Part shown: positions 15,386 to 23,601 of the stretch, piece after piece
How positions within the stretch are numbered: the first letter of the stretch is position 1
How the letters are laid out: each line of letters starts with the position of its first letter
Source of the DNA: Caulobacter sp. UNC358MFTsu5.1
GTDB lineage: Bacteria; Pseudomonadota; Alphaproteobacteria; Caulobacterales; Caulobacteraceae
Assembly (NCBI RefSeq): GCF_000712075.1
Contig: NZ_JONW01000005.1
Coordinates: 377,001-441,000 of the forward strand
Length of the DNA: 64,000 bases
Reading direction: 5' to 3'
Position numbers and translations under genes: made by a program
Notes under the pieces: generated by a model
Seen by the model: the letters and a program-made list of their open reading frames with translations, nothing else
Database searches by the model: none
What the model was told of the DNA's origin: nothing

Positions 15386-16009
15386 ATGGACCTCTATTTC
15401 TCGCCGATGGCCTGTTCGATGGCGACCCGGATCGCGGCCTACGAGGCGGGGGCGGACATCCGCTTCCTGAAGGTCGACACCAAGGCCCGGCCCAAGGTGG
15501 TCGAGGACGGGACCGCCTTCCTCACCCTCAACGGCATGGGCCAGGTGCCGGTCCTGCGGACCGACGACGGCGAACTGATCGTCGAGAACGCGGTGATCCT
15601 GCAGTACGTGGCCGACCGCTTCCCGGCGTCGGGCCTGATCCCCGCCGACGGGGCGGAGCGCCGCAAGGTGCAGAGCTGGCTCAGCTTCGTCGGCACCGAG
15701 CTGCACACCGGCGTGTTCATCGCCCTGCTCAGCAAGACCGCCCCGGAAGGCGCCAAGGCCTTCGCCCGCGAGCTGCTGGCCGAGCGCCTGGCCTTCCTCG
15801 ACGCCCACCTGAAGGGCCGCGAGTTCCTGCAGGGCCGGTTCAGCGTGGCCGACGCCTACCTGTTCGTGATGCTGACCTGGGCCCGCTACCTGGCCATCGA
15901 CTTCACGCCCTATCCGAACCTGGCCGCCTATCGCGACCGCCTGCAGACCCGGCCCTCGGTGGCCAGGGCCTTCGACGAGGAATTCACCCTGTTCAAGGCC
16001 GCGGCCTGA
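15386..16009 (+). CDS. Glutathione S-transferase
   Basis: 207-residue GST of the beta-like class. The thioredoxin-fold N-terminus begins MDLYFSPMACSMATRIAAYE with Cys10/Ser11 at the catalytic position. GQVPVL and the ENAVILQYVAD segment (cis-Pro and gamma-glutamyl contacts) follow. The C-terminal helical domain includes RFSVADAYLFVMLTWA, the conserved N-cap. The ATG at 15386 has GGAGG five bases upstream. It conjugates or reduces electrophiles with glutathione in the cytosol. Likely repressed by the divergent TetR protein through the 15312-15363 site. A family D hairpin follows the stop. Confidence 0.93.
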   Translation: MDLYFSPMACSMATRIAAYEAGADIRFLKVDTKARPKVVEDGTAFLTLNGMGQVPVLRTDDGELIVENAVILQYVADRFPASGLIPADGAERRKVQSWLSFVGTELHTGVFIALLSKTAPEGAKAFARELLAERLAFLDAHLKGREFLQGRFSVADAYLFVMLTWARYLAIDFTPYPNLAAYRDRLQTRPSVARAFDEEFTLFKAAA

Positions 16010-16026
16010 AAGCCGTGACCTGAACG

Positions 16027-16093
16027 GGGGACACACACTCACGGCGCGGCCGTGATCCACGCGGCCCTATCCCCGCCGTGAGTGTGCGTCCCC
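16027..16093. repeat. GGGGACACACACTCAC hairpin, family D, copy 2
   Basis: GGGGACACACACTCACGGCG pairs with CGCCGTGAGTGTGCGTCCCC across a short loop, starting 18 bp after the GST stop. Slight mismatch (GTGCGTCCCC) compared with the copies at 13087 and 54640. Confidence 0.75.
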
Positions 16094-16126
16094 TCCTTCA
16101 ACCGCTCCACTCCCCAGGAGACACCC

Positions 16127-16471
16127 ATGCGTAACCTGATCATCGCCGCCGTGGCCCTGGCCGCGGCGGGCGGCCCCGCCATGGCCGAAACCAAACCCCA
16201 GACCGGCTGGCTGACGCTGGCCGCCCCCACAACCCGGGACCACCTGGTGTTCGACGGCACGCTGTGGCGCTGCAAGGCCGACGTCTGCCGCTCGACCCAG
16301 GTCAAGTCGCTGCCGCCCCTGCGCAGCTGCAAGCGCCTGGCGCGCGAGCTGGGGCCGATCACCGGCTTCGGCTATCGCGGCGTGACCCTGTCGGACGCCG
16401 AACTCGGCGAATGCAATCCGGCCCAGATCGCCAAGACCCCGGCGGCTTCGGAAGTCGCCGTCGCCCACTGA
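16127..16471 (+). CDS. Small secreted Cys protein, CC_3452-like
   Basis: 114 residues with a signal peptide (cleavage near AMA-ET). The mature protein has a 'H.VFDGTLWRCKADVC' core followed by 'LRSCKRLARELGPITGFGY' and a C-terminal 'LGECNPAQIAK', giving four cysteines likely to make two disulfides. This layout matches a family I recall as named after Caulobacter CC_3452; the match is from memory and not checked. Function unknown, periplasmic by inference. The ATG at 16127 has AGGAG six bases upstream. A strong terminator follows. Confidence 0.75.
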   Translation: MRNLIIAAVALAAAGGPAMAETKPQTGWLTLAAPTTRDHLVFDGTLWRCKADVCRSTQVKSLPPLRSCKRLARELGPITGFGYRGVTLSDAELGECNPAQIAKTPAASEVAVAH

Positions 16472-16495
16472 TCTCCGACCTCGGAGGAGGACCTC

Positions 16496-16526
16496 GGGGG
16501 CGTGCGCAAGCGCGCCCCCTTTTTTT
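16496..16526 (+). terminator. Rho-independent terminator
   Basis: GGGGGCGTGCGC pairs with GCGCGCCCCC around AA, with a two-base bulge, and is followed by seven T residues (16520-16526). It lies 25 bp after the stop of the small secreted protein gene. Confidence 0.85.
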
Positions 16527-16541
16527 CGTCCCCATAACCTC

Positions 16542-16677
16542 CGTCATCCTCGGACTTGTTCCGAGGACCCCTGCTTCAGCCGAGAAGAAGGATGATCCGT
16601 GGAGCGGCGAGGTCGCGGATCCGCCCAAACGGCGAACCAGCCGACAGAGGGGTCCTCGGAACAAGTCGAGGATGACG
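16542..16677. repeat. Intergenic palindromic element, family A, copy 2
   Basis: Same element as 3684-3820 but in the opposite orientation, with the inner sequence read as its complement. The right arm has lost one base (CAAGTCGAGG instead of CAAGTCCGAGG). It lies in the long untranslated region ahead of ileS. The remaining 16678-16871 shows no reading frame I would support. Confidence 0.85.
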
Positions 16678-16871
16678 GTGATCGAGCTAGCTGACGCGGT
16701 GAGAGCAACGCGTTTGCCCCTCCCCGCCTCGTCTGCTATCCCCCGCCCATGCCTTTCGTTCGGAAGACCTCGCGAATTAACCGCCCGGCGTGACGCCGCC
16801 GGACGAGTTTCCAGCGCGCGCCGGGTTCCCCCGCGAATTTTCCCGAACATTCCAAGCTGGATAGCTCTCCC

Positions 16872-19850
16872 ATGGCCGACGACGCCACGACGACCGCCCG
16901 CGACTACCGCGAAACCGTCTTCCTTCCCGACACCCCGTTCCCGATGCGCGGGGGCCTGCCCAAGAAGGAGCCCGAGATCCTGGAGGGCTGGGCCGCCCTG
17001 TCGGACAAGGGCCTGTACGGCGCCGTGCGCGCCGCGCGCCAGGCCGCCGGCGCCCCGCTGTTCGTGCTGCACGACGGCCCGCCCTATGCGAACGGGGCCA
17101 TCCACATCGGCCACGCCCTGAACAAGACGCTGAAGGACTTCGTGGTCCGGTCGCGCTTCGCCCTGGGCTACGACGTCGACTACGTGCCCGGCTGGGACTG
17201 CCACGGCCTGCCGATCGAGTGGAAGATCGAGGAAGAGTTCCGCGCCAAGGGCCGCCGCAAGGACGAGGTGCCCGCCGCCGAGTTCCGCGAGCGCTGCCGC
17301 GAATACGCCGCCCACTGGATCGAGGCCCAGAAGGTCGAGTTCCAGCGCCTGGGCGTGCTGGGCGACTGGTGGAACCGCTACGCCACCATGGACTACGGCA
17401 GCGAGGCCACGATCGTGGCCGAGTTCCACAAGTTCGCGCAAACCGGCCAGCTCTATCGCGGCTCCAAGCCGGTGATGTGGAGCCCGGTCGAGCGCACGGC
17501 CCTGGCCGACGCCGAGATCGAGTACCACGACCACGTCAGTCCGACCGTCTGGGTGAAGTTCCCCGTCAAGGCCTATGACGAGGACCGCTACGCCATGTCG
17601 GGCGCCGCCGCCGGCGACAACGTCTTCCGCCTGCCGCCCAACGACGCCAGCGTCGTGATCTGGACCACCACCCCGTGGACCATCCCGGCCAACCGGGCGA
17701 TCTCGTTCGGGCCCAAGGTCGAGTACGGCCTCTACGAGGTCGAGGCCCTGGAGGAGAACCTCGAGTTCGCCCCGTGGTCCAAGGTCGGCGACCGCCTGAT
17801 CGTGGCCGACAAGCTGGCCGAGGACGTCCGCCAGGCCGCCAAGGTCGCCAAGTGGCGCCGCGCCGAGCCGGTCGACCCGACGGGCCTGATCTGCGCCCAC
17901 CCGCTGGCGCAATTCGATGAAGGCTACGGCTTCGACGTGCCGCTGCTGGCCGGCGAGCACGTGACCGACGACGCCGGCACCGGCTTCGTCCACACCGCCC
18001 CGGGCCACGGCGCCGACGACTACCTGGTCTGGCTCAAGAGCGGCTACAGCCTGGACGCCATCCCCGACACCGTCGATCCCGACGGCGCCTACTTCGCCCA
18101 CGTGCCCCTGTTCGGCGGCCTGAAGGTCATCGAGACCGAGGGCAAGAAGGCCGGCAAGTTCGGCCCCGCCAACGGCGCGGTCATGGACAAGCTGATCGAG
18201 GCCGGAAACCTGCTGGCGCGCGGCCGCGTCGAGCACAGCTATCCGCATAGCTGGCGCTCCAAGGCCCCGGTGATCTTCCGCAACACCCCGCAGTGGTTCA
18301 TCCGCATGGACCAGCCGGTCCCGACCCTGGGCGGCAAGACCCTGCGCGAGACGGCCGTGAAGGCCATCGCCGACACCGCCTTCCACCCCGACGCCGGCCG
18401 CAACCGCATCGGGGCCATGGTCGAGACGCGTCCGGACTGGCTGATCAGCCGCCAGCGCGCCTGGGGCACGCCGCTCGCCATGTTCGTGGACAAGGAGACG
18501 GGCGTCCCGCTGATGGACGAGGCCGTCAACCGCCGCATCCTGGACGCCATCCAGGAAGGCGGCGCCGACGCCTGGTTCACCCGTCCCGACGAGGACTTCC
18601 TGGGCGGCGACCACGACCCGGCCCAGTACGAGAAGGTCGTCGACATCCTGGACGTCTGGTTCGACAGCGGCTCGACCCACGCCTTCACCCTGGAAGGCCG
18701 CAACGACAGCCGCAGCCCGGCCGACCTCTATCTGGAAGGCAGCGACCAGCATCGCGGCTGGTTCCAGTCGTCGCTTCTCGAGAGCTGCGGCACGCGCGGC
18801 CGCGCGCCGTACAAGGGCGTCCTGACCCACGGGTTCACCCAGGACGAGAACGGCGAGAAGATGTCCAAGTCCAAGGGCAACACCGTCGAGCCCCAGGCCA
18901 TCACCAAGGAGTCCGGCGCCGAGATCCTGCGGCTGTGGGCGGCGATGGTCGACTATTCCGAGGACCAGCGGATCGGCAAGACGATCCTGGCCACGACGAC
19001 CGACGCCTATCGCAAGCTGCGCAACACCACGCGCTACCTGCTGGGCGCCCTGGCCGGCTTCGACGAGGCCGAGCGGGTCACCGACTACGCCGACTTCCCG
19101 CCGCTGGAGAAGTACGTCCTGCACCGCCTGTGGGAACTCGACGCCCAGGTGAAGGCCGCCTACGAGGCCTATCGCTTCAGCGACGTGATCCGGCCGCTGA
19201 TCGACTTCTGCCAGGGCGACCTGTCGGCCCTGTTCTTCGACATCCGCAAGGACAGCCTCTATTGCGACGCGCCCACGGCCCTGCGCCGCCGGGCCTATCG
19301 CACGGTGCTGGACTACGTGTTCGAGCGCCTGACGGTGTGGCTGTCGCCCCTGACCTGCTTCACCATGGAAGAGGCCTGGACGACGCGCTTCCCCGACGCC
19401 GGGTCGAACGTGCTGCGGGTGATGCCGGAGACCCCGGCCGCCTGGCGCAACGACGCCGAGGCCGCCCGCTGGGCCAAGGTCGAGGCCGTGACCTCGGTGG
19501 TGACCGCCGCCCTGGAGGTCGAGCGCCGCGAGAAGCGCATCGGCTCGGCCCTGGAGGCCGCGCCGGTCGTCCACATCGCCGAGCCCGACCTGCTGGCGGC
19601 CTTCGACGGCGTCGACGCGGCCGAGGTGTTCCGCACCAGCCAGGCGACCCTGGTCGCCGGGACCGCATCCGCCGCCTTCGCCCTGGACGAGATCAAGGGC
19701 GTGGCGGTGGAGCCCAAGCTGGCCGAGGGCAAGAAGTGCGCCCGCTCGTGGCGCATCCTGCCGGAGGTGGGAACCGACCCCCGCTATCCGGAGCTTAGCC
19801 TGCGCGACGCCGAAGCTGTGGCGTGGTGGGATAGCCAGCACGCCGCCTGA
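16872..19850 (+). CDS. ileS: Isoleucyl-tRNA synthetase
   Basis: 992-residue class I synthetase that charges tRNA-Ile with isoleucine in the cytoplasm. The ATP signature HIGH is at residues 78-81 (GAIHIGHALN) and KMSKS at 663-667 (GEKMSKSKGN). The CP1 editing domain lies between them, with the threonine-rich WTTTPWTIPANRAI peptide and the conserved GTGFVHTAPGHGADDY. An anticodon-binding domain of the bacterial type follows. Length is slightly above the bacterial average because of insertions after KAYDEDRYAMSG. The ATG at 16872 has no clear ribosome site. Repeat A2 lies in the leader and repeat B3 separates it from lspA. Confidence 0.98.
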   Translation: MADDATTTARDYRETVFLPDTPFPMRGGLPKKEPEILEGWAALSDKGLYGAVRAARQAAGAPLFVLHDGPPYANGAIHIGHALNKTLKDFVVRSRFALGYDVDYVPGWDCHGLPIEWKIEEEFRAKGRRKDEVPAAEFRERCREYAAHWIEAQKVEFQRLGVLGDWWNRYATMDYGSEATIVAEFHKFAQTGQLYRGSKPVMWSPVERTALADAEIEYHDHVSPTVWVKFPVKAYDEDRYAMSGAAAGDNVFRLPPNDASVVIWTTTPWTIPANRAISFGPKVEYGLYEVEALEENLEFAPWSKVGDRLIVADKLAEDVRQAAKVAKWRRAEPVDPTGLICAHPLAQFDEGYGFDVPLLAGEHVTDDAGTGFVHTAPGHGADDYLVWLKSGYSLDAIPDTVDPDGAYFAHVPLFGGLKVIETEGKKAGKFGPANGAVMDKLIEAGNLLARGRVEHSYPHSWRSKAPVIFRNTPQWFIRMDQPVPTLGGKTLRETAVKAIADTAFHPDAGRNRIGAMVETRPDWLISRQRAWGTPLAMFVDKETGVPLMDEAVNRRILDAIQEGGADAWFTRPDEDFLGGDHDPAQYEKVVDILDVWFDSGSTHAFTLEGRNDSRSPADLYLEGSDQHRGWFQSSLLESCGTRGRAPYKGVLTHGFTQDENGEKMSKSKGNTVEPQAITKESGAEILRLWAAMVDYSEDQRIGKTILATTTDAYRKLRNTTRYLLGALAGFDEAERVTDYADFPPLEKYVLHRLWELDAQVKAAYEAYRFSDVIRPLIDFCQGDLSALFFDIRKDSLYCDAPTALRRRAYRTVLDYVFERLTVWLSPLTCFTMEEAWTTRFPDAGSNVLRVMPETPAAWRNDAEAARWAKVEAVTSVVTAALEVERREKRIGSALEAAPVVHIAEPDLLAAFDGVDAAEVFRTSQATLVAGTASAAFALDEIKGVAVEPKLAEGKKCARSWRILPEVGTDPRYPELSLRDAEAVAWWDSQHAA

Positions 19851-19860
19851 CATCCTTATC

Positions 19861-19972
19861 GTTGTCATCCCGGAAGCCTCGCAGAGGCTGTCCGGGACCC
19901 AGGGGACTGGGCTGACGCCTTGCGGTTCCCCTGGGTCCCGGACAAGCGCTCCGCGCTTTCCGGGATGACAAC
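19861..19972. repeat. Cloverleaf palindromic repeat, family B, copy 3
   Basis: Full copy between ileS and lspA, starting 10 bp after the ileS stop. The apical core reads ACTGGGCTGACGCC, opposite in orientation to the core in copies 1 and 2. A fragment of the right end (GCTTCCGGGATGACAAC) is repeated at 19984-20000, which suggests a partial duplication or a slipped copy. Confidence 0.88.
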
Positions 19973-20027
19973 CTTTGGGGACCGCTTCCGGGATGACAAC
20001 GGTTTTGCGGCGGCTTAAGGACGAAGA

Positions 20028-20537
20028 ATGCTCAAGATCACCCGCCTCGGCTGGACCGCCTACGCCATCGCGATCGTCACCATCGTGCTGGACCAGATCA
20101 GCAAGGCCTGGATCCTGTCGACCCTGGGCGCGGCGCCCGGCGCCAGCCAGCAGGTGGCCGGGCCGTTCTACCTGACCCTGGTGCATAACCTGGGCATGAG
20201 CTTCGGCCTGTTCCGCGGGTCGGAGCTCAGCCGCTGGCTGCTGACCCTGTTCTCGGCCGCGGTGGTGATCGGCCTGGCGGTCTGGGCGCGCAAGGCGGTC
20301 AAGCCGCTGGTCGCGGCGGGAATCGGCCTGATCATGGGCGGGGCGTTCGGCAACAACCTGATCGACCGCATCCGCTACGGCTACGTCGTCGACTTCATCG
20401 ACGTCTCGCGCCTGCACTTCCCCTGGGTGTTCAACGTCGCCGACTCGGCCATCAGCATCGGGGTCGCCCTGCTGCTGCTGGACAGCTTCCTGTCGGAAGA
20501 AAAGACCATGGCCAATCCGGACGGACACGGGCTTTAG
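20028..20537 (+). CDS. lspA: Lipoprotein signal peptidase II
   Basis: 169-residue inner-membrane aspartyl protease that cleaves the signal peptide of prolipoproteins after diacylglyceryl transfer. Four transmembrane segments are evident. The catalytic aspartates are Asp122 in YVVDFIDV and Asp139 in FNVADSAIS, corresponding to E. coli Asp124 and Asp143. The family signature NxGxxFG appears as HNLGMSFG and NNLIDRI is intact. The ATG at 20028 has AAGGA six bases upstream. It follows ileS and precedes a lipoprotein gene that is itself a substrate, a common gene order in Alphaproteobacteria. Confidence 0.97.
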   Translation: MLKITRLGWTAYAIAIVTIVLDQISKAWILSTLGAAPGASQQVAGPFYLTLVHNLGMSFGLFRGSELSRWLLTLFSAAVVIGLAVWARKAVKPLVAAGIGLIMGGAFGNNLIDRIRYGYVVDFIDVSRLHFPWVFNVADSAISIGVALLLLDSFLSEEKTMANPDGHGL

Positions 20538-20652
20538 GCGTACAATAGCGCCCTAACACAGCCACGATTTCGAGGAAGATTGGCGCCCGGCCTCGGATGT
20601 CGTATCGAGAGCGTCCGAATTTACGGCCCGGGGGGCCGGTGGAGCAGGTTTC

Positions 20653-21219
20653 ATGAGTTTCTATCGGGTCGCGACCCTGGGCGTTCTGGCCTCCGTGGCC
20701 GCCATGGGCCTCGCCGGTTGCCAGTCCACGTCCAAGGCGCTGGGCATGAGCAAGGTGGTTCCTGACGAATTCCGCGTCGTCACCAAGGCCCCGCTGGTGG
20801 TGCCGCCCGACTACAGCCTGCGTCCGCCGGCCCCCGGCGAGCCGCGCCCGCAGGAGCTGCAGCCCGAAAGCGCCGCGCGCCAGGCCCTGATCGGCCAGAG
20901 CAACGCCGCCGGCCGTTCGGACGGCGAGAAGCTGCTGGTCTCCAAGGCCGGCGTCGACAAGGCCGACCCGCTGATCCGCTTCGTCGTCGACGACGAGAAC
21001 GGCGACCTGGCCCACAAGGACGAGAGCTTCTCGCAGAAGGTCATGTTCTGGAAGAAGGGCGACAAGACCGCCGCCCCGACCGCGTCCGAGACCGGCGCCA
21101 CCGACGCCACCCCGGTCGACGCCGCCACCGAAGAGGCCCGCCTCAAGGAACTGACCGGCAACGGCACGATCGTCATCGCCCGCGAAAAGGACAGCAAGAT
21201 CAAGCTGCCGGGCCTGTAG
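20653..21219 (+). CDS. DUF3035 lipoprotein, BamF-like
   Basis: 188-residue lipoprotein with lipobox GLAGC (Cys23). The mature start contains PDEFRVVTKAPLVVPPDYSL, the DUF3035 signature. It resembles the N-terminal motif of BamC and, as I recall, the Caulobacter outer-membrane assembly subunit BamF. The rest is low-complexity, Ala/Glu/Lys-rich and probably disordered. Expected location: inner leaflet of the outer membrane, with the beta-barrel assembly machine. The BamF link comes from memory of the family and is not proven here. The ATG at 20653 follows AGGTTTC. A terminator ends the ileS-lspA-this run. Confidence 0.82.
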   Translation: MSFYRVATLGVLASVAAMGLAGCQSTSKALGMSKVVPDEFRVVTKAPLVVPPDYSLRPPAPGEPRPQELQPESAARQALIGQSNAAGRSDGEKLLVSKAGVDKADPLIRFVVDDENGDLAHKDESFSQKVMFWKKGDKTAAPTASETGATDATPVDAATEEARLKELTGNGTIVIAREKDSKIKLPGL

Positions 21220-21246
21220 GGCCGGGTTTTGACCCGCTGAAGTTCG

Positions 21247-21277
21247 AAAGGCCCGGAGGGAGACTTCCGGGCCTTTT
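21247..21277 (+). terminator. Rho-independent terminator
   Basis: AAAGGCCCGGA (21247-21257) pairs perfectly with TCCGGGCCTTT (21266-21276) around an eight-base loop and runs into TTTT. It lies 28 bp after the DUF3035 gene stop. Confidence 0.88.
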
Positions 21278-21282
21278 GCTTT

Positions 21283-21419
21283 GGCTCCGCCCCCTACGGG
21301 GGCGGACAGACCGCGAAGCGGTCAGGTGGGGGCAAGTCGGTGAGCCTCGGCGCCCTACGACCCACTTGCCCCCTACGGATCGCTTCGCGATCGTCTTCCC
21401 CCACAGGGGGAAGAGCCAG
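21283..21419. repeat. Palindromic intergenic element, family E
   Basis: About 137 bp, with outer GGCTCCGCCCCCTACGGGGG and a CCCCCACAGGGGG right end. Inner paired segments are GACCGCGAAGCGGTC, GGGGGCAAGT/ACTTGCCCCC and ATCGCTTCGCGAT. It lies between convergent genes. Only one copy in the window. Confidence 0.7.
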
Positions 21420-21421
21420 CC

Positions 21422-22366
21422 TCACTCCCCCGGCGTCGACACCTCGAACCCCCGCGCCCGCATCTGGTCCAGCACCCCGCCCCGCGCCACCAGGCTGCGG
21501 ACGCCGTAGACCGCCACCGCGTGGCCCGGCGTGCGCATCGCCGCCGACAGCGCCTCGACCTCGTCCGCCGTCCCCTTGCGCTCCAGGTCGGCCATGCCGG
21601 GCAGGGCCAGCAGGCAGCGCTGGAAGTTGCGGGGGCCGGCGATGGCGCCGCGCACATCGCCGCGCGCCCAGGCGCGGGCGGCGGCCCGGGCGGCCTCGGG
21701 GCCGGCGTTGACCTCGTCCAGCACGCCCTCCAGGCAGATCAGCCCGGCCTCGCGCGAGTGCTCGCGCACCGCCGTCCTGATCAGCGGCATGGCCTTGTAG
21801 GTCGCGGCCGGCCGGGCCTTGACCCCGTGCTTGCGGGCCAGGCGGCCGATCGTGCGTTCGGGCTCGGCCGTCTCCAGCCGCACCGACTTGCGGTAGTCGC
21901 CGGCCATCATGATCCCCGCCCCCAGCGGGCTCCAGCCCTCGTAGGCGTCCGGCCCCTTGCCCAGGGTCGCGCGGGCCTTCGCCAGCTTGGCGGCCAGGCC
22001 GCCGGCGGACGCCTCCAGCGGTTCCTTCGACTTCAGCTTGCCGCGCAGGGCCAGGGCGGCCGGCAGGTCGCCGATCCCGGCCTTGCCCTCCGGCGGCAGG
22101 ATCACCGCGAAAGCCCCGTCCAGCCGATGCTCCAGCACCCCGGTGTCCCAGGCCTGGCCCTTGGGCAGGGCCTGCAGCACGCCCAGCATGTAGATCGTGG
22201 TGTCGCCGTCCGAGATCCGCCACCAGGCCGGTCCCGGCAGCCTGGCGCTGACCACCAGGGCCTCGACGACATTGGCCTCGGGATCGTCGAGGCCGGGCGC
22301 GGTCTGGGCGTGGGCGGGGGTGGAGGTCAGGGCGAGGGCCGCCGCCAGGATCGCCAGTCGCCGCAT
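21422..22366 (-). CDS. TraB/GumN-like secreted protein, first paralogue
   Basis: 314 residues with a signal peptide (AHA-QT). The fold is recognised from the opening LPGPAWWRISDGDTTIYMLG and the C-terminal TPGHAVAVYGVRSLVARGGV, both typical of TraB/GumN (TIKI/PrgY-like) proteins. In active family members the first block reads GxxH; here it is GVLQ (residues 62-65), so the catalytic histidine is absent. The ATG at 22366 has GGAGG nine bases upstream. A paralogue with the same defect lies directly upstream on the same strand, separated by a hairpin repeat. Periplasmic, non-enzymatic role inferred. Confidence 0.82.
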   Translation of the reverse strand: MRRLAILAAALALTSTPAHAQTAPGLDDPEANVVEALVVSARLPGPAWWRISDGDTTIYMLGVLQALPKGQAWDTGVLEHRLDGAFAVILPPEGKAGIGDLPAALALRGKLKSKEPLEASAGGLAAKLAKARATLGKGPDAYEGWSPLGAGIMMAGDYRKSVRLETAEPERTIGRLARKHGVKARPAATYKAMPLIRTAVREHSREAGLICLEGVLDEVNAGPEAARAAARAWARGDVRGAIAGPRNFQRCLLALPGMADLERKGTADEVEALSAAMRTPGHAVAVYGVRSLVARGGVLDQMRARGFEVSTPGE

Positions 22367-22388
22367 GTCGTGGACCTCCAGCTCAGCC

Positions 22389-22463
22389 GGGGACACGCCC
22401 TCGCGGCGTGTCCCCAACAGACGCAGTGCGAGACTTGGGGACACGCCGCAAGGGCATGTCCCC
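22389..22463. repeat. Double GGGGACACGC hairpin, family D'
   Basis: Two adjacent stem-loops. The first is GGGGACACGCC/GGCGTGTCCCC; the second is GGGGACACGCC with GGGCATGTCCCC, joined by a linker containing GAGACTT. It lies between the two TraB paralogues. The same double arrangement is at 28585-28662. Confidence 0.8.
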
Positions 22464-22474
22464 GTCAGAACCCT

Positions 22475-23470
22475 CTACTCCCCCGGCGTCGTCACCGTGA
22501 AGCCCTTGGCCCGCAGCTGGTCCAGCACCCCGTCCTCGGCCAGCAGCGAGCGCAGCTCGATCACCGCCACGGCCTTGCCGGGCGTCTTCAGCGCCGCGGA
22601 GATGGCCCGCACCGCGTCGTCGCGGCCGTCGCGCAGGTCGCGGGCGATCGACGGGGTCGAGGCCAGGCAGCGCGAGAAGCCGCGGTCGGCGGCCAGCACC
22701 TCGCGCACCTCGCCCCGCGCCCAGCGCTCGGCCAGGGCCTTGATCCCCTCCTGGCCGCTCTCGGCCTGGCGCAAGCCGGCGTCCAGGCACAGCTCCTGCA
22801 GCGGCTGCGGCGCCCCGCCCAGCGACTTGATGGCGTCGACCAGGCTGTAGCCGGGCAGGTTCTGGATGCGGGGACGCTTGTCCAGGTCCTTGCCCTTGGC
22901 GATGTCGCGGATGGCGTCGGTGACGCCGCCCAGATGGATCGAGACGTCGCCGCCCTCCCCGCCGTTGGCCACCAGGAAGCCGGCGAAGGCGGGTTTGACC
23001 TCGTCCATGCTGTCGGGCTTCTCCTTCATCGCCGCCAGCCGCGCCTCCAGCCGGGCCCGCAGGTCCGGCGGCAGGGTCTGGCGCATCGGCTTGTCGGTGA
23101 TGAAGTAGCGCTTGCCGGCCAGGGCCAGCGAGATCAGCCGCACCACGCTGACGTCGGCCTCCTGGCCCATGATCAGCACGTTGGCCCCGTCGACACGCCG
23201 CTTGAACACCGACTCGTCGACCTCCAGCTTGGCGGGCGTCAGGGCCGGCACGCCCAGCACATAGACCGTGGTGTCGGCGTCGCTGACCTTCCACCAGGCC
23301 GGCCCCGGCAGGCGGGCGTTGACCACCAGTTCCTCGACCATGTTGGCCTCGGGATCGACCTTGCGCAGGTCGATCGGCCCGGAGGCGTCGACGGCCTGCT
23401 GGGCGAAGGCCGAACCGGAAAACATCAGGCCCAACACCGCCAACGAGGCGGCCAAGCGCAACTGCGTCAC
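22475..23470 (-). CDS. TraB/GumN-like secreted protein, second paralogue
   Basis: 331 residues, signal peptide cleaved near AFA-QQ. It is a paralogue of the gene at 21422: both share LPGPAWW, TT(I/V)Y(M/V)[19 protein letters not shown] and a C-terminal TPGE. The GxxH block of active TraB/GumN proteins is GVPA here (73-76), so the catalytic histidine is again missing. The start codon is a GTG at 23468-23470, with GGAGA ten bases upstream; no better ATG exists before the signal peptide. It is divergent from mutL. The conserved pair suggests a maintained function, probably binding rather than hydrolysis. Confidence 0.8.
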   Translation of the reverse strand: MTQLRLAASLAVLGLMFSGSAFAQQAVDASGPIDLRKVDPEANMVEELVVNARLPGPAWWKVSDADTTVYVLGVPALTPAKLEVDESVFKRRVDGANVLIMGQEADVSVVRLISLALAGKRYFITDKPMRQTLPPDLRARLEARLAAMKEKPDSMDEVKPAFAGFLVANGGEGGDVSIHLGGVTDAIRDIAKGKDLDKRPRIQNLPGYSLVDAIKSLGGAPQPLQELCLDAGLRQAESGQEGIKALAERWARGEVREVLAADRGFSRCLASTPSIARDLRDGRDDAVRAISAALKTPGKAVAVIELRSLLAEDGVLDQLRAKGFTVTTPGE

Positions 23471-23601
23471 TATCTGTGTGTCTCCAGCCGTGGCGGAATC
23501 GATCTAAGATGATCGGTCTTCCACACTTGGAAGGGCCCCAAGCTGGGCCGTCAAATTACCATGCTGCAATGCGGCCCCGGCCGCGCCGAAAGCCGTCCCA
23601 G

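Noticed and set aside
16359..20528. A 1389-codon minus-strand frame opposite ileS and lspA
   Set aside because: It is the mirror frame expected in high-GC DNA opposite strongly coding genes; the amino acid composition is not protein-like and no start context is seen.
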